Notes: a model not told the origin generated them from the sequence alone. 64,000 nt of DNA from Chryseobacterium sp. 36-9 (GCA_001898785.1 MKVE01000024.1:1-64000); one strand, 5' to 3'. Counted from the first letter of the stretch, positions 1-8,346 are shown. Program-made: numbers and translations.

Positions 1-1608
1 ACCAATGGCTAATGCAATAAACGCGAATATTGAAAAATACAATGGTGTTCTTTCTAACCAGAGATGAAATGATTCTCCGTTTTTCCTTGTTTTATTGGTA
101 TTGGTCAATGCTGGAGCCTCAACGGAAACTTCTTTTTGGAATGAGCCATTTCGGGCGGTTGCTATGGTATTGATTACCATGAGAATCGATCCTGTGAAAT
201 AAAGTAGCCCACCAACAAATCTCATTTTGAAATAAGGAAGAATTGCCGTTACGGTATCCAGCCAGTTTTTATAAACCAAAGTCCCATCCGGATTGAACTG
301 TTTCCACATCAACCCTTGTGTGAATCCTGAGATGTACATAGGAACGGCGTAGAAAATAATTCCCAATGTTCCCAACCAGAAATGCCAGTTAGCTAATTTC
401 ACAGACCAAAGTTTGGTTCTCCACATGATTGGAACGAGATAATAGATCATTCCAAATGCCATGAATCCGTTCCATCCAAGTGCACCGATATGTACGTGAC
501 CAATTACCCAATCGGTATAGTGTCCAACTTTGTTTAATGTCTTTGTAGCCAGAAGTGGTCCTTCGAAAGTTGCCATACCATAACAAGTTACAGCTACTAC
601 GAAGAATTTAAGAACCGGATTTTCTCTTACTTTATCCCAAGCTCCTCTCAGTGTAAGAAGTCCGTTCAGCATACCTCCCCAAGATGGTGCGATCAGCATA
701 ATAGAGAAACCTGTTCCTACTGCTTGTGCCCATGCCGGTAGTGCCGTGTATTGTAAATGGTGAGGTCCTGCCCAGATATAAACAAAGATTAATGACCAGA
801 AGTGGATAATTGATAACTTGTATGAGAAAACTGGTCTGTCGGCTGCTTTTGGTACAAAATAATACATTATACCCAGTACCGGAGTCGTCAGGAAGAATGC
901 CACGGCATTATGACCATACCACCATTGCACTAAAGCATCTTTAACACCGGCATAAGCCGAATATGATTTCCAGGTTGTAAACGATAATGGAACTTCTAAG
1001 TTATTGAATATATGGAGCATTGCAACTGCAACCCAAGTTCCGATATAGAACCAGATTGCCACATATAAGTGTCTTACTCTTCTTACGGCGATAGTCCCAA
1101 ACATATTGATACCGAAAATGACCCACACTACAGTGATCAGGATATCGATCGGCCACTCATGCTCTGCGTATTCTTTGGAAGTATTAATACCTAAAAGAAA
1201 GGTAATAACAACAGATAGGATCATCAGCTGCCATCCCCAAAAATGAATCCAGGACAATGTATCACTCCACATCCTGGTTTTGAGAAGTCGTTGCAGAGAG
1301 TAGTAAATACCTGCAAAAATTGAATTGCCAACAAAGGCAAAGATCACAGCGCTGGTGTGGAGCATTCTGATTCTTCCAAATCCCAAGGCTCCTTGCGTGC
1401 TGATAAGACCTTGTATATTTCCACTGCGTAGACTCTGGATAGTTGTGTCATCTGTCCCAAATAAGAACTCTGGCAACTCCGGATAGAATAGCATCAGCGC
1501 AGCGGTAATTCCTAAAAGAAAGCCAATAAGCCCGAATATTACGGTAGCATACAGAAATGCTCTGACAATATTATTGTCGTAATAAAATTTTTGTGTTTCC
1601 ATATTCAT
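1..1608 (-). CDS. ccoN: cbb3-type cytochrome c oxidase subunit I (CcoN), partial
   Basis: Catalytic subunit of the high-affinity cbb3 haem-copper oxidase, which reduces oxygen to water in the inner membrane and pumps protons. The frame is open from Met at 1608 to the window edge (536 codons). It has many membrane spans and the haem-copper landmarks: RMLHTSAVIF and FWGWQLMILS in the first third, QWWYGHNAVAFF (copper-B histidine region), IHFWSLIFVYIWAGPHH, and TDWVIGHVHIGALGWNG near the end. Bacteroidota often fuse CcoN to CcoO; the C-terminus lies outside the window, so this cannot be seen. An ATG two codons in (1602, METQKF) is an alternative start. No Shine-Dalgarno is present. It is divergent from the XRE gene at 1767, with overlapping promoter signals between them. 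Confidence 0.95.
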   Translation of the reverse strand, partial: MNMETQKFYYDNNIVRAFLYATVIFGLIGFLLGITAALMLFYPELPEFLFGTDDTTIQSLRSGNIQGLISTQGALGFGRIRMLHTSAVIFAFVGNSIFAGIYYSLQRLLKTRMWSDTLSWIHFWGWQLMILSVVITFLLGINTSKEYAEHEWPIDILITVVWVIFGINMFGTIAVRRVRHLYVAIWFYIGTWVAVAMLHIFNNLEVPLSFTTWKSYSAYAGVKDALVQWWYGHNAVAFFLTTPVLGIMYYFVPKAADRPVFSYKLSIIHFWSLIFVYIWAGPHHLQYTALPAWAQAVGTGFSIMLIAPSWGGMLNGLLTLRGAWDKVRENPVLKFFVVAVTCYGMATFEGPLLATKTLNKVGHYTDWVIGHVHIGALGWNGFMAFGMIYYLVPIMWRTKLWSVKLANWHFWLGTLGIIFYAVPMYISGFTQGLMWKQFNPDGTLVYKNWLDTVTAILPYFKMRFVGGLLYFTGSILMVINTIATARNGSFQKEVSVEAPALTNTNKTRKNGESFHLWLERTPLYFSIFAFIALAIG

Positions 1609-1688
1609 ATTTTAAGGAGGGAATCCATTTTTTTTCAGGGCTTTTCTGCCCAAAAAATGAATATCATCCTCAGGATTATATGTTTTCA

Positions 1689-1744
1689 CAAAGGTATTTT
1701 GTAGTTTTGTGTATGACTAGTAGGTTTACCTCTAAACTATACTA
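1689..1744. promoter_or_regulatory. Divergent ccoN / XRE promoter region with inverted repeat
   Basis: Two perfect TAnnTTTG-type -7 boxes lie back to back: TACCTTTG on the minus strand (1689-1696), reading towards ccoN, and TAGTTTTG on the plus strand (1702-1709), reading towards the XRE gene. Just downstream of the plus box is an imperfect inverted repeat, TAGTAGGTTTA (1718-1728), CCTC spacer, TAAACTATACTA (1733-1744). It would sit near the XRE transcription start and upstream of the ccoN promoter. I infer an operator for the adjacent regulator; no clear -33 TTG partner is visible for either box. Confidence 0.45.
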
Positions 1745-1766
1745 AAAACTACTAAAACAAAAAGCT

Positions 1767-2057
1767 ATGAAATTGTGCGGTGAAAATATCAGAAAAATTA
1801 GAAGGGAAAAGGATTTGACACAGGAGTATATGGCATTTGAGATGGGAATTTCCCAAAAATCCTATTCGGATATCGAGAATTCTAAGGTCAGGATCAATTT
1901 TGAAATTTTACAAAAAATATCTGCAATTCTGGATATTAGACCTTCGGATGTTTGCAGCATTTCGGATCAATGTGGTAGAAATGATTATGAACAGAAATAC
2001 AATGATCTGCTCCAGTTCTTAAAAAAAAATAATATATCTGTACCAAAAGAACTTTAA
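1767..2057 (+). CDS. Small XRE-family HTH regulator
   Basis: A 96-residue DNA-binding protein. An HTH_3 (Cro/C1-type) domain covers about residues 6-62, with the recognition segment TQEYMAFEMGISQKSYSDIE and the usual continuation to ILDIRPSDV. The last 30 residues (YEQKYNDLLQFLKKNN) look like a short coiled-coil or dimerisation tail. There is no sensor domain. It is transcribed away from ccoN, and an inverted repeat lies between its -7 box and its start, so autoregulation and possibly control of the oxidase genes are plausible but not shown. The family is recognised from the sequence; the ligand and targets are unknown. Confidence 0.85.
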   Translation: MKLCGENIRKIRREKDLTQEYMAFEMGISQKSYSDIENSKVRINFEILQKISAILDIRPSDVCSISDQCGRNDYEQKYNDLLQFLKKNNISVPKEL

Positions 2058-2152
2058 TAGTGTATATTATTGCCAATCTTATTAAGACAAATGAGGGATT
2101 GTTAAAAAGATTTAAGTGTTTTAATCTAAAATTATTATGATTTAAAATAAAA

Positions 2153-2174
2153 AAGGAGCTTATTTGAGCTCCTT
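2153..2174 (-). terminator. Intrinsic terminator of the acidic protein gene
   Basis: An 8-bp perfect stem (AGGAGCTC-type arms at 2153-2160 and 2167-2174) with a 6-nt loop. On the minus strand it is followed by a T-rich run (about 2145-2152), directly after the stop of the 79-residue acidic protein. Confidence 0.75.
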
Positions 2175-2178
2175 GATT

Positions 2179-2418
2179 TTATTCTTCGTCTTCGTCGTCG
2201 TATTTTGCAAGTTCTTCATCACACCATTTGAAAGCTTCTTCAACAACTTTCGTAGCTTCGTTAGCTACAGTTTCTTCATCGTCTCCTTCCAAGTCATCCA
2301 ACCACTCAACATCCTCTTCTTCTACATTAAGGATAAAACGCGGATACTCTGTGTGTACTACAAAAAGATCTTCTGGAAATTCAGAATTGTCTGCTAATAA
2401 AAACTTAGGTAATTTCAT
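2179..2418 (-). CDS. Conserved small acidic protein of unknown function
   Basis: A 79-residue, strongly acidic protein with Asp/Glu-rich stretches in the middle and a DDEDEE tail. It begins MKLPKFLLADNSEFPEDLF and contains VVHTEYPRFILNV. This small protein appears to be widespread in Flavobacteriia, but I know no function for it. There is no signal peptide or membrane segment, so it is probably cytoplasmic. It is a single-gene unit: a TATCTTTG -7 box is readable on the minus strand at 2471-2478 upstream, and an intrinsic terminator follows the stop. The overlapping plus-strand reading frames are Ser/Phe-rich shadows. Confidence 0.8.
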   Translation of the reverse strand: MKLPKFLLADNSEFPEDLFVVHTEYPRFILNVEEEDVEWLDDLEGDDEETVANEATKVVEEAFKWCDEELAKYDDEDEE

Positions 2419-2497
2419 AATATAAAATTTTAAAATAAATCAGAGTATTTGTGACTCTCACTCCATTTTTCAAAGATAGAAAAATTCCCGGAACAAA

Positions 2498-3829
2498 TTA
2501 TTGATAATTATTTTTTTTGATATTGATTTTCTTTTCCACTTTATATCTTGTCAGGACATCTTTTTTAAGAGTATCTGAAGCCTTGGCTGTGATATAAATT
2601 CTTGGATTAACCGTACTGATAAGTTCGGCAGTTTGCCCGTCATTATCAAATTGATCCTTTACATAGAATTTTAATTCTTTATTCATGAGGTTTTCATCTG
2701 TCAAAAACTGTGTGATAGATTTTCTGTTGTCGAGATAATTGCCCTTTGATAACCATGTAAAAACAAATCCTGTCAGTAAGCTCAGAAAAGCAATACTGTA
2801 AGTTGCGTCATCAAAAAATAAAAATATTCTCCTCAAAAAAACAATCCAAATTCCTATAGAAAAAGGAGCCAGTAATCGGTAATCTATGGCGTTAACCGAA
2901 TATACGTACTGAACAAAATAGGATAAAATAATTGTTACTGATGAAATAATCAGAATGAATTTCTCTGTCTCGGAAATTTTGGCTCTGATAAAAAGAAAAA
3001 CCATAATCATTATTGCGATTGCGCCAATTCCGTAGATACCGTAATTGATAATTCCACCATTGGGATCTGCGATATGAATAAAAGGATTAAATGTTGTCGT
3101 TAATCCCTGGAATAGTTCCAATAACAATTGTGGAGTAGATTTTAAACCGATTTCCAAAAAGGTATTGACATAATCTTTATTAAAATAATCGATAAAAATT
3201 ATTTTGTAAAGTCCGTAAAATCCTATTCCCAAAAAACCGGAAATGGCGAAGGATTTCCAGTAATGTTTCCCGATTTTCATCACACCGAAAATCAAACTTC
3301 CTATACAAAAAAACAAGGCACTGTAACGGATATTAAGAAGTATGATCAGCAAGAGACTTAGATATAAAATACCTTTCACCTGGCTTATTCGGTTCTTAAT
3401 GATTTGGCGTGCTATGTAAAAAAAAAGGATCACAAAAGGTAATGTCAGGGCTTCGCTCATGGTGTAAGAATAGATGCTTACAAAACTGAACAAGGCAGAG
3501 GTAATCAATAATTCTTTAAAGAAAAATCTTTTTTTGTAAGCAAAGATCAGGATAAAAGTATAAGCAAGAATCCCGATCAGTTTGCTGCTCCAGAATTCGT
3601 CCAATCCGAAAAAAGTAAAGAATTTTATGAATAAAGAATATCCTAACGGTGCAGTTGTATTATCTATGACAGGAAACATATCTGCTTGCCGCATGTATCT
3701 GATAGAATCCGGATTTACACGTCCTTTTTCGTTTAAAAGAAACCTCAGGATGATCATTACATAGGTTGTAGTGATCAAAAAAACCTGAAGGATTTTTTCA
3801 TATTTTGAATTGAGTTTTATCGAAATCAT
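2498..3829 (-). CDS. Polytopic membrane protein, possible GT-C glycosyltransferase
   Basis: About 443 residues with roughly ten or more hydrophobic spans, then a soluble tail of about 80 residues ending in a Lys/Asn-rich stretch. The early loop VNPDSIRYMRQADMF after the first span resembles the acidic first loop of GT-C (ArnT/PMT-like) enzymes, which transfer sugars from polyprenyl-phosphate donors, but the match is weak. I chose Met at 3829 rather than 3871. The longer start would put 14 codons inside the 12-bp terminator hairpin at 3845-3874 that closes the upstream gene, and the shorter form starts MISIKLNSK. It has no clear functional link to its neighbours. Confidence 0.7.
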   Translation of the reverse strand: MISIKLNSKYEKILQVFLITTTYVMIILRFLLNEKGRVNPDSIRYMRQADMFPVIDNTTAPLGYSLFIKFFTFFGLDEFWSSKLIGILAYTFILIFAYKKRFFFKELLITSALFSFVSIYSYTMSEALTLPFVILFFYIARQIIKNRISQVKGILYLSLLLIILLNIRYSALFFCIGSLIFGVMKIGKHYWKSFAISGFLGIGFYGLYKIIFIDYFNKDYVNTFLEIGLKSTPQLLLELFQGLTTTFNPFIHIADPNGGIINYGIYGIGAIAIMIMVFLFIRAKISETEKFILIISSVTIILSYFVQYVYSVNAIDYRLLAPFSIGIWIVFLRRIFLFFDDATYSIAFLSLLTGFVFTWLSKGNYLDNRKSITQFLTDENLMNKELKFYVKDQFDNDGQTAELISTVNPRIYITAKASDTLKKDVLTRYKVEKKINIKKNNYQ

Positions 3830-3844
3830 GGTTAAAAATAAAAA

Positions 3845-3874
3845 AAACTTTGTCAAAAAACGATTTGACAAAGT
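3845..3874 (-). terminator. Strong intrinsic terminator after 3-hydroxyacyl-CoA dehydrogenase
   Basis: Perfect 12-bp inverted repeat AACTTTGTCAAA (3845-3856) / TTTGACAAAGTT (3863-3874) with a 6-nt loop. On the minus strand a T-run follows (plus-strand A-run just below 3845). It lies 37 bp after the hbd-type gene and decides the start of the following membrane-protein gene. Confidence 0.85.
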
Positions 3875-3910
3875 TAAATATCGTAATTTAAATCTATGAT
3901 TAAATGTTAA

Positions 3911-4807
3911 TTAGATTGATTTCGAAAACATTTTCGAAACTTTTTCTGCTTTCTTACTTTCAGAATAATCGTAAAAACCTTCGCCGGATTTCACACCTTT
4001 TTTGCCTGCCATTACCATATTGACTAATAAAGGATTCGGGGCATATTTAGGGTTTTTAAAACCGTCGTACATGACATTTAAGATAGCCAAGCAAACATCA
4101 AGACCAATAAAATCTGCCAATTGCAAAGGTCCCATTGGATGTGCCATCCCCAGTTTCATTACCGTATCTATTTCTTCAACACCGGCAACACCGTTGTAAA
4201 GCGTTTCAATGGCTTCGTTGATCATCGGCATCAGGATTCTGTTCGCAACAAATCCCGGATAATCATTCACTTCTACAGGAACTTTTTCCAGTTGTTTTGA
4301 CATTTCGAAAATCGTATCAAAAGTTTCCTTAGAAGTAGAGTAACCTTTGATGATTTCTACCAGTTTCATAATCGGGACAGGATTCATAAAGTGCATGCCG
4401 ATCACCTTTTCCGGACGTTTGGTTGCAGCTGCAATTTGCGTTATGGAAATGGATGAAGTATTAGTTGCCAGAATGCAATTTTCAGGAGCTAGTTCATCAA
4501 TCTGAGCAAAGATTTTCAATTTCAGATCAAGATTTTCTGTCGCTGCTTCTACAATAAGATCAGCATTGGGAGCAGCATCTTTAAGATCCGTGAATGTTGT
4601 AATGTTGCCCAGAGTTTGATTTTTTTGCTCCTCCGTTAGATTTCCTTTCGCAATAATGCGATCAAGATTGGTGGTAATTGTTTTCAGTGCTTTATCAAGA
4701 TTCTCTTGCTTTACATCAACAAGATTAACGGTAAATCCGCTTTGAGCAAAAGTATGAGCGATGCCGTTCCCCATAGTTCCGGCGCCTATTACAACAATTT
4801 TTTTCAT
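3911..4807 (-). CDS. hbd: 3-hydroxybutyryl-CoA (3-hydroxyacyl-CoA) dehydrogenase
   Basis: A 298-residue NAD(P)-dependent enzyme that interconverts 3-hydroxyacyl-CoA and 3-ketoacyl-CoA in beta-oxidation or butyrate-type metabolism. The N-terminal Rossmann motif is IGAGTMGNGIAHTFAQSG. The acidic residue after beta-2 (VDVK) suggests NAD preference. TNTSSISITQIA and GMHFMNPVPIMKLVEII carry the catalytic Ser/His region, and PGFVANRILMPMINEAI with GVAGVEEIDTVMKLGMAHPMGPLQLADFIGLD form the C-terminal dimerisation domain. The length is normal for the single-domain bacterial form. It is transcribed as a single gene with its own terminator; the substrate chain length cannot be told from sequence. Confidence 0.92.
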   Translation of the reverse strand: MKKIVVIGAGTMGNGIAHTFAQSGFTVNLVDVKQENLDKALKTITTNLDRIIAKGNLTEEQKNQTLGNITTFTDLKDAAPNADLIVEAATENLDLKLKIFAQIDELAPENCILATNTSSISITQIAAATKRPEKVIGMHFMNPVPIMKLVEIIKGYSTSKETFDTIFEMSKQLEKVPVEVNDYPGFVANRILMPMINEAIETLYNGVAGVEEIDTVMKLGMAHPMGPLQLADFIGLDVCLAILNVMYDGFKNPKYAPNPLLVNMVMAGKKGVKSGEGFYDYSESKKAEKVSKMFSKSI

Positions 4808-4885
4808 TATATGTTTCTAAGATTATTATTTAATTTAAATTTTTTGATCCGGCTGTAAATATATCATATTTTCAGAATCCTGAAA

Positions 4886-5854
4886 TTAACCTTTCTGAAT
4901 TAATCTCATAATCTCCAAAGCCACCTTCAAAGCTTCGGTTCCGTCTTCCAAAGAAACTTCTACTGGAACATCATTTTCAATGGCGTTCGCAAAGCTTTCC
5001 AATTCATCAAGAATCGCATTGTTGGGTTGAATATTTGGATATTCGAAAAGGATCTGGTTTTTCTCGCCTTCCGCATTCTCGATAATCATATCAAAGTCGG
5101 ACGGATTTTCCGGCGCCGGTTTCATTCGGATAACTTCTGCTTTTTTCTCCAGAAAATCCACAGAAACATAAGCATCTTGCTGGAAAAATCTCGATTTTCG
5201 CATTGCTTTCATCGATATTCTGGACGTTGTGAGATTCGCTACACAACCATTTTCAAACTCGATTCTGGCGTTACAAATGTCAGGCGTTTTGCTCACAACA
5301 GAAACACCGCTGGCGTGGATTTGTTTCACTTTCGACTTAACCAAACTCAGTAAAATATCCAGATCGTGAATCATCAAATCCAAAACCACAGAAACATCCG
5401 TTCCTCTAGGATTGAATTCTGCCAATCTGTGAATCTCGATAAACATTGGATTCTGAATGTAATCTTTCGCACCAATGAAAGCCGGATTATATCGTTCTAC
5501 GTGACCAACCTGCGCTTTGATTCCAAACTCTCTGCATTTGTAAAGAATTTCTTCCGCTTGTTGAAGTGTTTGTGTTACAGGTTTTTCTATGAAAAAGTGG
5601 ATGCCTTTTTCAATCGCTTTTACAGCATAATCGTAGTGATAAACTGTAGGCGTTACAATATCCAGCATCTCGATTTTGTTCAGCAAATCCTCGAAACTTT
5701 CAAAATATTTATAACCTAATTCGGCTTCCAGTTTTCTTCCGTTTTCTAAATCCTTATCATGGAAACCAACCAGTTCATATTTCTCAGATTGATTCAGTAA
5801 TCTCAAATGGATTTTCCCGAGATGTCCTGCGCCTACAAGTCCTGCTTTTATCAT
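4886..5854 (-). CDS. Gfo/Idh/MocA-family oxidoreductase
   Basis: A 322-residue NAD(P)-dependent dehydrogenase, usually acting on a sugar or nucleotide sugar. The N-terminal Rossmann fold has GLVGAGHLGKIHLRLL and the family motif FIEKPVTQ around residue 95. The substrate-domain signatures VGHVERYNPAF and VVLDLMIHDLDILLSL follow, the latter holding the catalytic His region. The sequence resembles UDP-sugar 3-dehydrogenase-like members, but the substrate cannot be assigned. It is on the same strand as the neighbouring genes, with a gap of 78 bp to hbd downstream. Confidence 0.88.
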   Translation of the reverse strand: MIKAGLVGAGHLGKIHLRLLNQSEKYELVGFHDKDLENGRKLEAELGYKYFESFEDLLNKIEMLDIVTPTVYHYDYAVKAIEKGIHFFIEKPVTQTLQQAEEILYKCREFGIKAQVGHVERYNPAFIGAKDYIQNPMFIEIHRLAEFNPRGTDVSVVLDLMIHDLDILLSLVKSKVKQIHASGVSVVSKTPDICNARIEFENGCVANLTTSRISMKAMRKSRFFQQDAYVSVDFLEKKAEVIRMKPAPENPSDFDMIIENAEGEKNQILFEYPNIQPNNAILDELESFANAIENDVPVEVSLEDGTEALKVALEIMRLIQKG

Positions 5855-5958
5855 AGCTTATTTTCTTAAGGAGGTAAATTTAAGAATTATCACAAATCCA
5901 AATAAAAAAAGACCCGGAATTTTTTACGATTCTGAGTCTTGTCATTTAATAATATTTA

Positions 5959-6049
5959 TTTGGGCAGCTTAATCCGCCTTCCGCTCCCAATCTTTTCACT
6001 TCACTACGTTGCGTAAAAAGGACTTCCGCTCAAGTCGGGCTGCGGATTG
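5959..6049. repeat. Dispersed intergenic palindromic repeat, copy B1
   Basis: Begins TTTGGGCAGCTTAATCCGCC and continues with CTCCCAATCTTTT, CGTTGCGTAAAAAGGA, TTCCGCTCAA and AGTCGGGCTGCGG. The ends GGGCAGC and GTCGGGCTGC show imperfect inverted complementarity. The same ordered blocks occur on the opposite strand at 26245-26412 and in diverged form at 42570-42660. The right part overlaps the 3' end of the small gene that stops at 6004. Confidence 0.75.
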
Positions 6050-6327
6050 AACTTTAATATTTTATTTAGAGATTTTTTAGTGCCGTTTTTTAAGTGTTTC
6101 AAAAGAAGTGTAATTACTTCAATCTCTTCGTTAGAAAATGAATTTTTATTATTGTTTATAATGCTTTCAAAAGCTTCTGAAAAATCATACCAACCATCAG
6201 TTAATCCATTGACATAAGATTTGGCTGTTCTTAAATCTATTGCAATTTTGTACAAATTACCTTTTTCAATTTTGCTAATTAGTAAATCATAATTTTTCCA
6301 GTATTCTTCCCAATTGGTAATCTTCAT
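6004..6327 (-). CDS. Small hypothetical protein with repeat-derived C-terminus
   Basis: A protein of about 107 residues beginning MKITNWEEYWKNYDLLISK; an in-frame ATG two codons upstream (6333) is also possible. It is soluble and mostly helical by composition, with no domain I recognise. The last 14 or so residues (NPQPDLSGSPFYAT) and the stop codon are encoded by dispersed repeat B1, so the element appears to have replaced or extended the original 3' end. The gene sits between two Gfo/Idh/MocA genes on the same strand, 35 bp after the upstream one. It may be a truncated remnant; expression is unproven. Confidence 0.55.
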   Translation of the reverse strand: MKITNWEEYWKNYDLLISKIEKGNLYKIAIDLRTAKSYVNGLTDGWYDFSEAFESIINNNKNSFSNEEIEVITLLLKHLKNGTKKSLNKILKFNPQPDLSGSPFYAT

Positions 6328-6361
6328 AAGCATAATAATTTATTCACTTATAATTAATAAT

Positions 6362-7390
6362 TCATAACTCAACCACTTCTCCTTTCTCAGAACTTTCCTT
6401 CGCTGCTTCAATCACTTTCATCGTATGGAAAGCTTGTTTTGCAGTAACAGGAACCTTTTTGTCATTGACGATAGCATTATAAAGGTCATCATAAAAATCC
6501 AGATAGTTGCCTTGGAAAGTAGGGAAATTGACAACTCTGTCATTATAAACCAGAAGTCCTGTTTTGTCTTCAGGTTCAGTTCCCCAATTCTCACGATTCG
6601 GGACTTTGCCTAATTTCAGTTCATCTTCCTGGACATCTGCTCTGTGTTTCAGGAAGCTTCCTTTCTTACCGTGCAGAACAAATGCAGGCGTCATTTCTTT
6701 AACAAAAAAACTCGATTTCAACCTGACACGTTTATCAGAATAATAAAGAAGGATATCAAAGTAATCATCAATCTGCGTATTCTCTCGTATTTTTCTGATA
6801 TCAGCAAAAACTTTCTCAGGATTTCCAAATAATGTCAAAGCCTGATCAATCACGTGGGAACCAAGATCCATCAAAATGCTTGCGCCGGGATTACCGTTTT
6901 CTTTCCACGCTTTCGGGCTCAGTTCGGGATTGTATCTTTCAAACCGGATTTCAGCTTCGACGATTTCTCCGAGATAATCCTCTTCCAAAACTTTTTTCAC
7001 GGTTCGGAAATCGCTGTCATATCGGCGGTTTTGATAAACACAAAGTTTCAGATTCTTTTCTTTAGCCAATTTGTGTAATTCTTCCGCTTCTTGGGAAGTT
7101 GTCGTAAAAGCTTTTTCCACCAAAGCGTGTTTGCCGGCTTCCAAAACTTTCTTTGTGAATTCGAAATGTGTGTCAATTGGAGTATTGACAACAACTAATT
7201 CCACATCACTTTCTAAAACTTCTTCCAAGGAATTAAAACTTTTAACTTCAGGATAATCTGTTTGTATATTTTTTTTGCTTCGTTCGTAGGCTCCAATCAG
7301 TTGGAAACCATCATTGACCTCAAGAAACGGTGCATGGAACAACTTCCCGGAACCACCATAAGCCAACAAAGCTGTTTTTATCTGTCTCAT
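6362..7390 (-). CDS. Gfo/Idh/MocA-family oxidoreductase (YdgJ-like)
   Basis: A 342-residue NAD(P)-dependent oxidoreductase of the group that includes scyllo-inositol dehydrogenase-like YdgJ. The N-terminal Rossmann segment is ALLAYGGSGKLFHAPFL. The usual EKP motif reads EKAFTT here (ALVEKAFTTTSQEAEEL), a variant seen in this subgroup. The substrate domain shows CVYQNRRYDSDFRTVKKVL and ILMDLGSHVIDQALTLFG, the latter with the conserved His. It is a different subfamily from the 4886-5854 protein, so this is not a recent duplication. The substrate is unknown. Confidence 0.88.
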   Translation of the reverse strand: MRQIKTALLAYGGSGKLFHAPFLEVNDGFQLIGAYERSKKNIQTDYPEVKSFNSLEEVLESDVELVVVNTPIDTHFEFTKKVLEAGKHALVEKAFTTTSQEAEELHKLAKEKNLKLCVYQNRRYDSDFRTVKKVLEEDYLGEIVEAEIRFERYNPELSPKAWKENGNPGASILMDLGSHVIDQALTLFGNPEKVFADIRKIRENTQIDDYFDILLYYSDKRVRLKSSFFVKEMTPAFVLHGKKGSFLKHRADVQEDELKLGKVPNRENWGTEPEDKTGLLVYNDRVVNFPTFQGNYLDFYDDLYNAIVNDKKVPVTAKQAFHTMKVIEAAKESSEKGEVVEL

Positions 7391-7433
7391 AAATTTTTAA
7401 ATAATTTTGATGATGCAATTTAACTAAATAAAA

Positions 7434-7462
7434 ATTCAAGCCACAAAGCCTGCGACTTGAAT
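7434..7462 (-). terminator. Probable terminator after FabI-like gene
   Basis: Inverted repeat ATTCAAG (7434-7440) / CTTGAAT (7456-7462). On the minus strand it is followed by TTTTTATTT. It lies 60 bp beyond the stop of the FabI-like gene. Stem is short, so confidence is moderate. Confidence 0.5.
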
Positions 7463-7521
7463 CTATTTTAATTATTTCTGGAAATCTAAAATTTAGAATC
7501 TCTAATTTAAAATTATAATTG

Positions 7522-8346
7522 TTATCCCATAATATGAAATCCACCATCCACGTGACGGATTTCTCCAGTAATTCTGGTTTCTTTTCGGAAAAGATGAACA
7601 ATCTCATGCGCCAAATCTTCGGGCAAAGCATTTCCCAACGGACTGATTCTATTTGCTCTTTCTACATCTTCCACTTTTAGCGTTGCGTTTCCGGCCTTGC
7701 TTCCCATATAAGGTGAGAATCTAATCGCATTGGCACGGATTCCGTATTTTTTTCCCAATTCATAGGCCATTTCAATCGTCAATCTTTCAAGAGCTGCTTT
7801 TGCAATACTCATATTGATGTATGGAAAAAAAGAAACTTTCTCCGCCGCAATATAACTTAGCGAAACAATCGAAGCACCGTTTTGCAAAACACCATTAGAT
7901 AATAACGAATGACAAAGTGTCACCAGCGAAAATGCCGACACATTCATCGTATCATTGAATTCCTCTGCAGTCACTTCCAGCATTGGTTTTACAGACTTAT
8001 TTCTAATGGTTTTGTCCATTGCGATGGCGTGAAGAAAACCGTTCAGTTCGATATTTCTTGTTTTCAAATCATCAGCGAAATGACTTAAACTTTCTGGCAA
8101 AGTCACATCGAGTGGCGCGGTGTAAACATCATTTCCCAATACTTTTTTACAGGCATTTTCGAAGTCTGCATAATTTTTATTGAGAAAGGATTCTGCTTTT
8201 TCGGATAGATTTTTGTGAAATGAGGTCACGCCTAATCCAGTACAAACAACTTTGCCGTTGTTCTTCAAGATTTTTTCGGCGGTTTTCATTGCAAGAGAAT
8301 TTTCATCTGCAATTCCGGTAATTAAAAAAGTTTGATTATCTAACAT
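7522..8346 (-). CDS. fabI: FabI-like enoyl-ACP reductase (SDR family)
   Basis: A 274-residue short-chain dehydrogenase of the enoyl-ACP reductase type, which would reduce trans-2-enoyl-ACP in the last step of each fatty-acid elongation cycle. The FabI pattern is visible: an N-terminal nucleotide site GIADENSLAMKTAEKI in place of the classical GxxxGxG, SLSYIAAEKVSFFPYI followed by NMSIAK (two Tyr about ten residues apart, then Lys in Tyr-x6-Lys spacing), and the C-terminal ITGEIRHVDGGFHIMG. It differs somewhat from the housekeeping FabI I would expect in Chryseobacterium, so it may be a second reductase. It lies downstream of a FabH gene on the same strand, separated by the tandem array. Confidence 0.8.
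   Translation of the reverse strand: MLDNQTFLITGIADENSLAMKTAEKILKNNGKVVCTGLGVTSFHKNLSEKAESFLNKNYADFENACKKVLGNDVYTAPLDVTLPESLSHFADDLKTRNIELNGFLHAIAMDKTIRNKSVKPMLEVTAEEFNDTMNVSAFSLVTLCHSLLSNGVLQNGASIVSLSYIAAEKVSFFPYINMSIAKAALERLTIEMAYELGKKYGIRANAIRFSPYMGSKAGNATLKVEDVERANRISPLGNALPEDLAHEIVHLFRKETRITGEIRHVDGGFHIMG

Noticed and set aside
2164-2425. Plus-strand reading frames over the acidic protein gene
   Set aside because: They are Phe/Ser-rich antisense shadows of a conserved acidic protein, and cross its terminator.
7320-7631. 103-codon reading frame between the oxidoreductase and FabI-like genes
   Set aside because: It overlaps the start of one gene and the end of the other in another frame, crosses a terminator hairpin, and has no conserved features.
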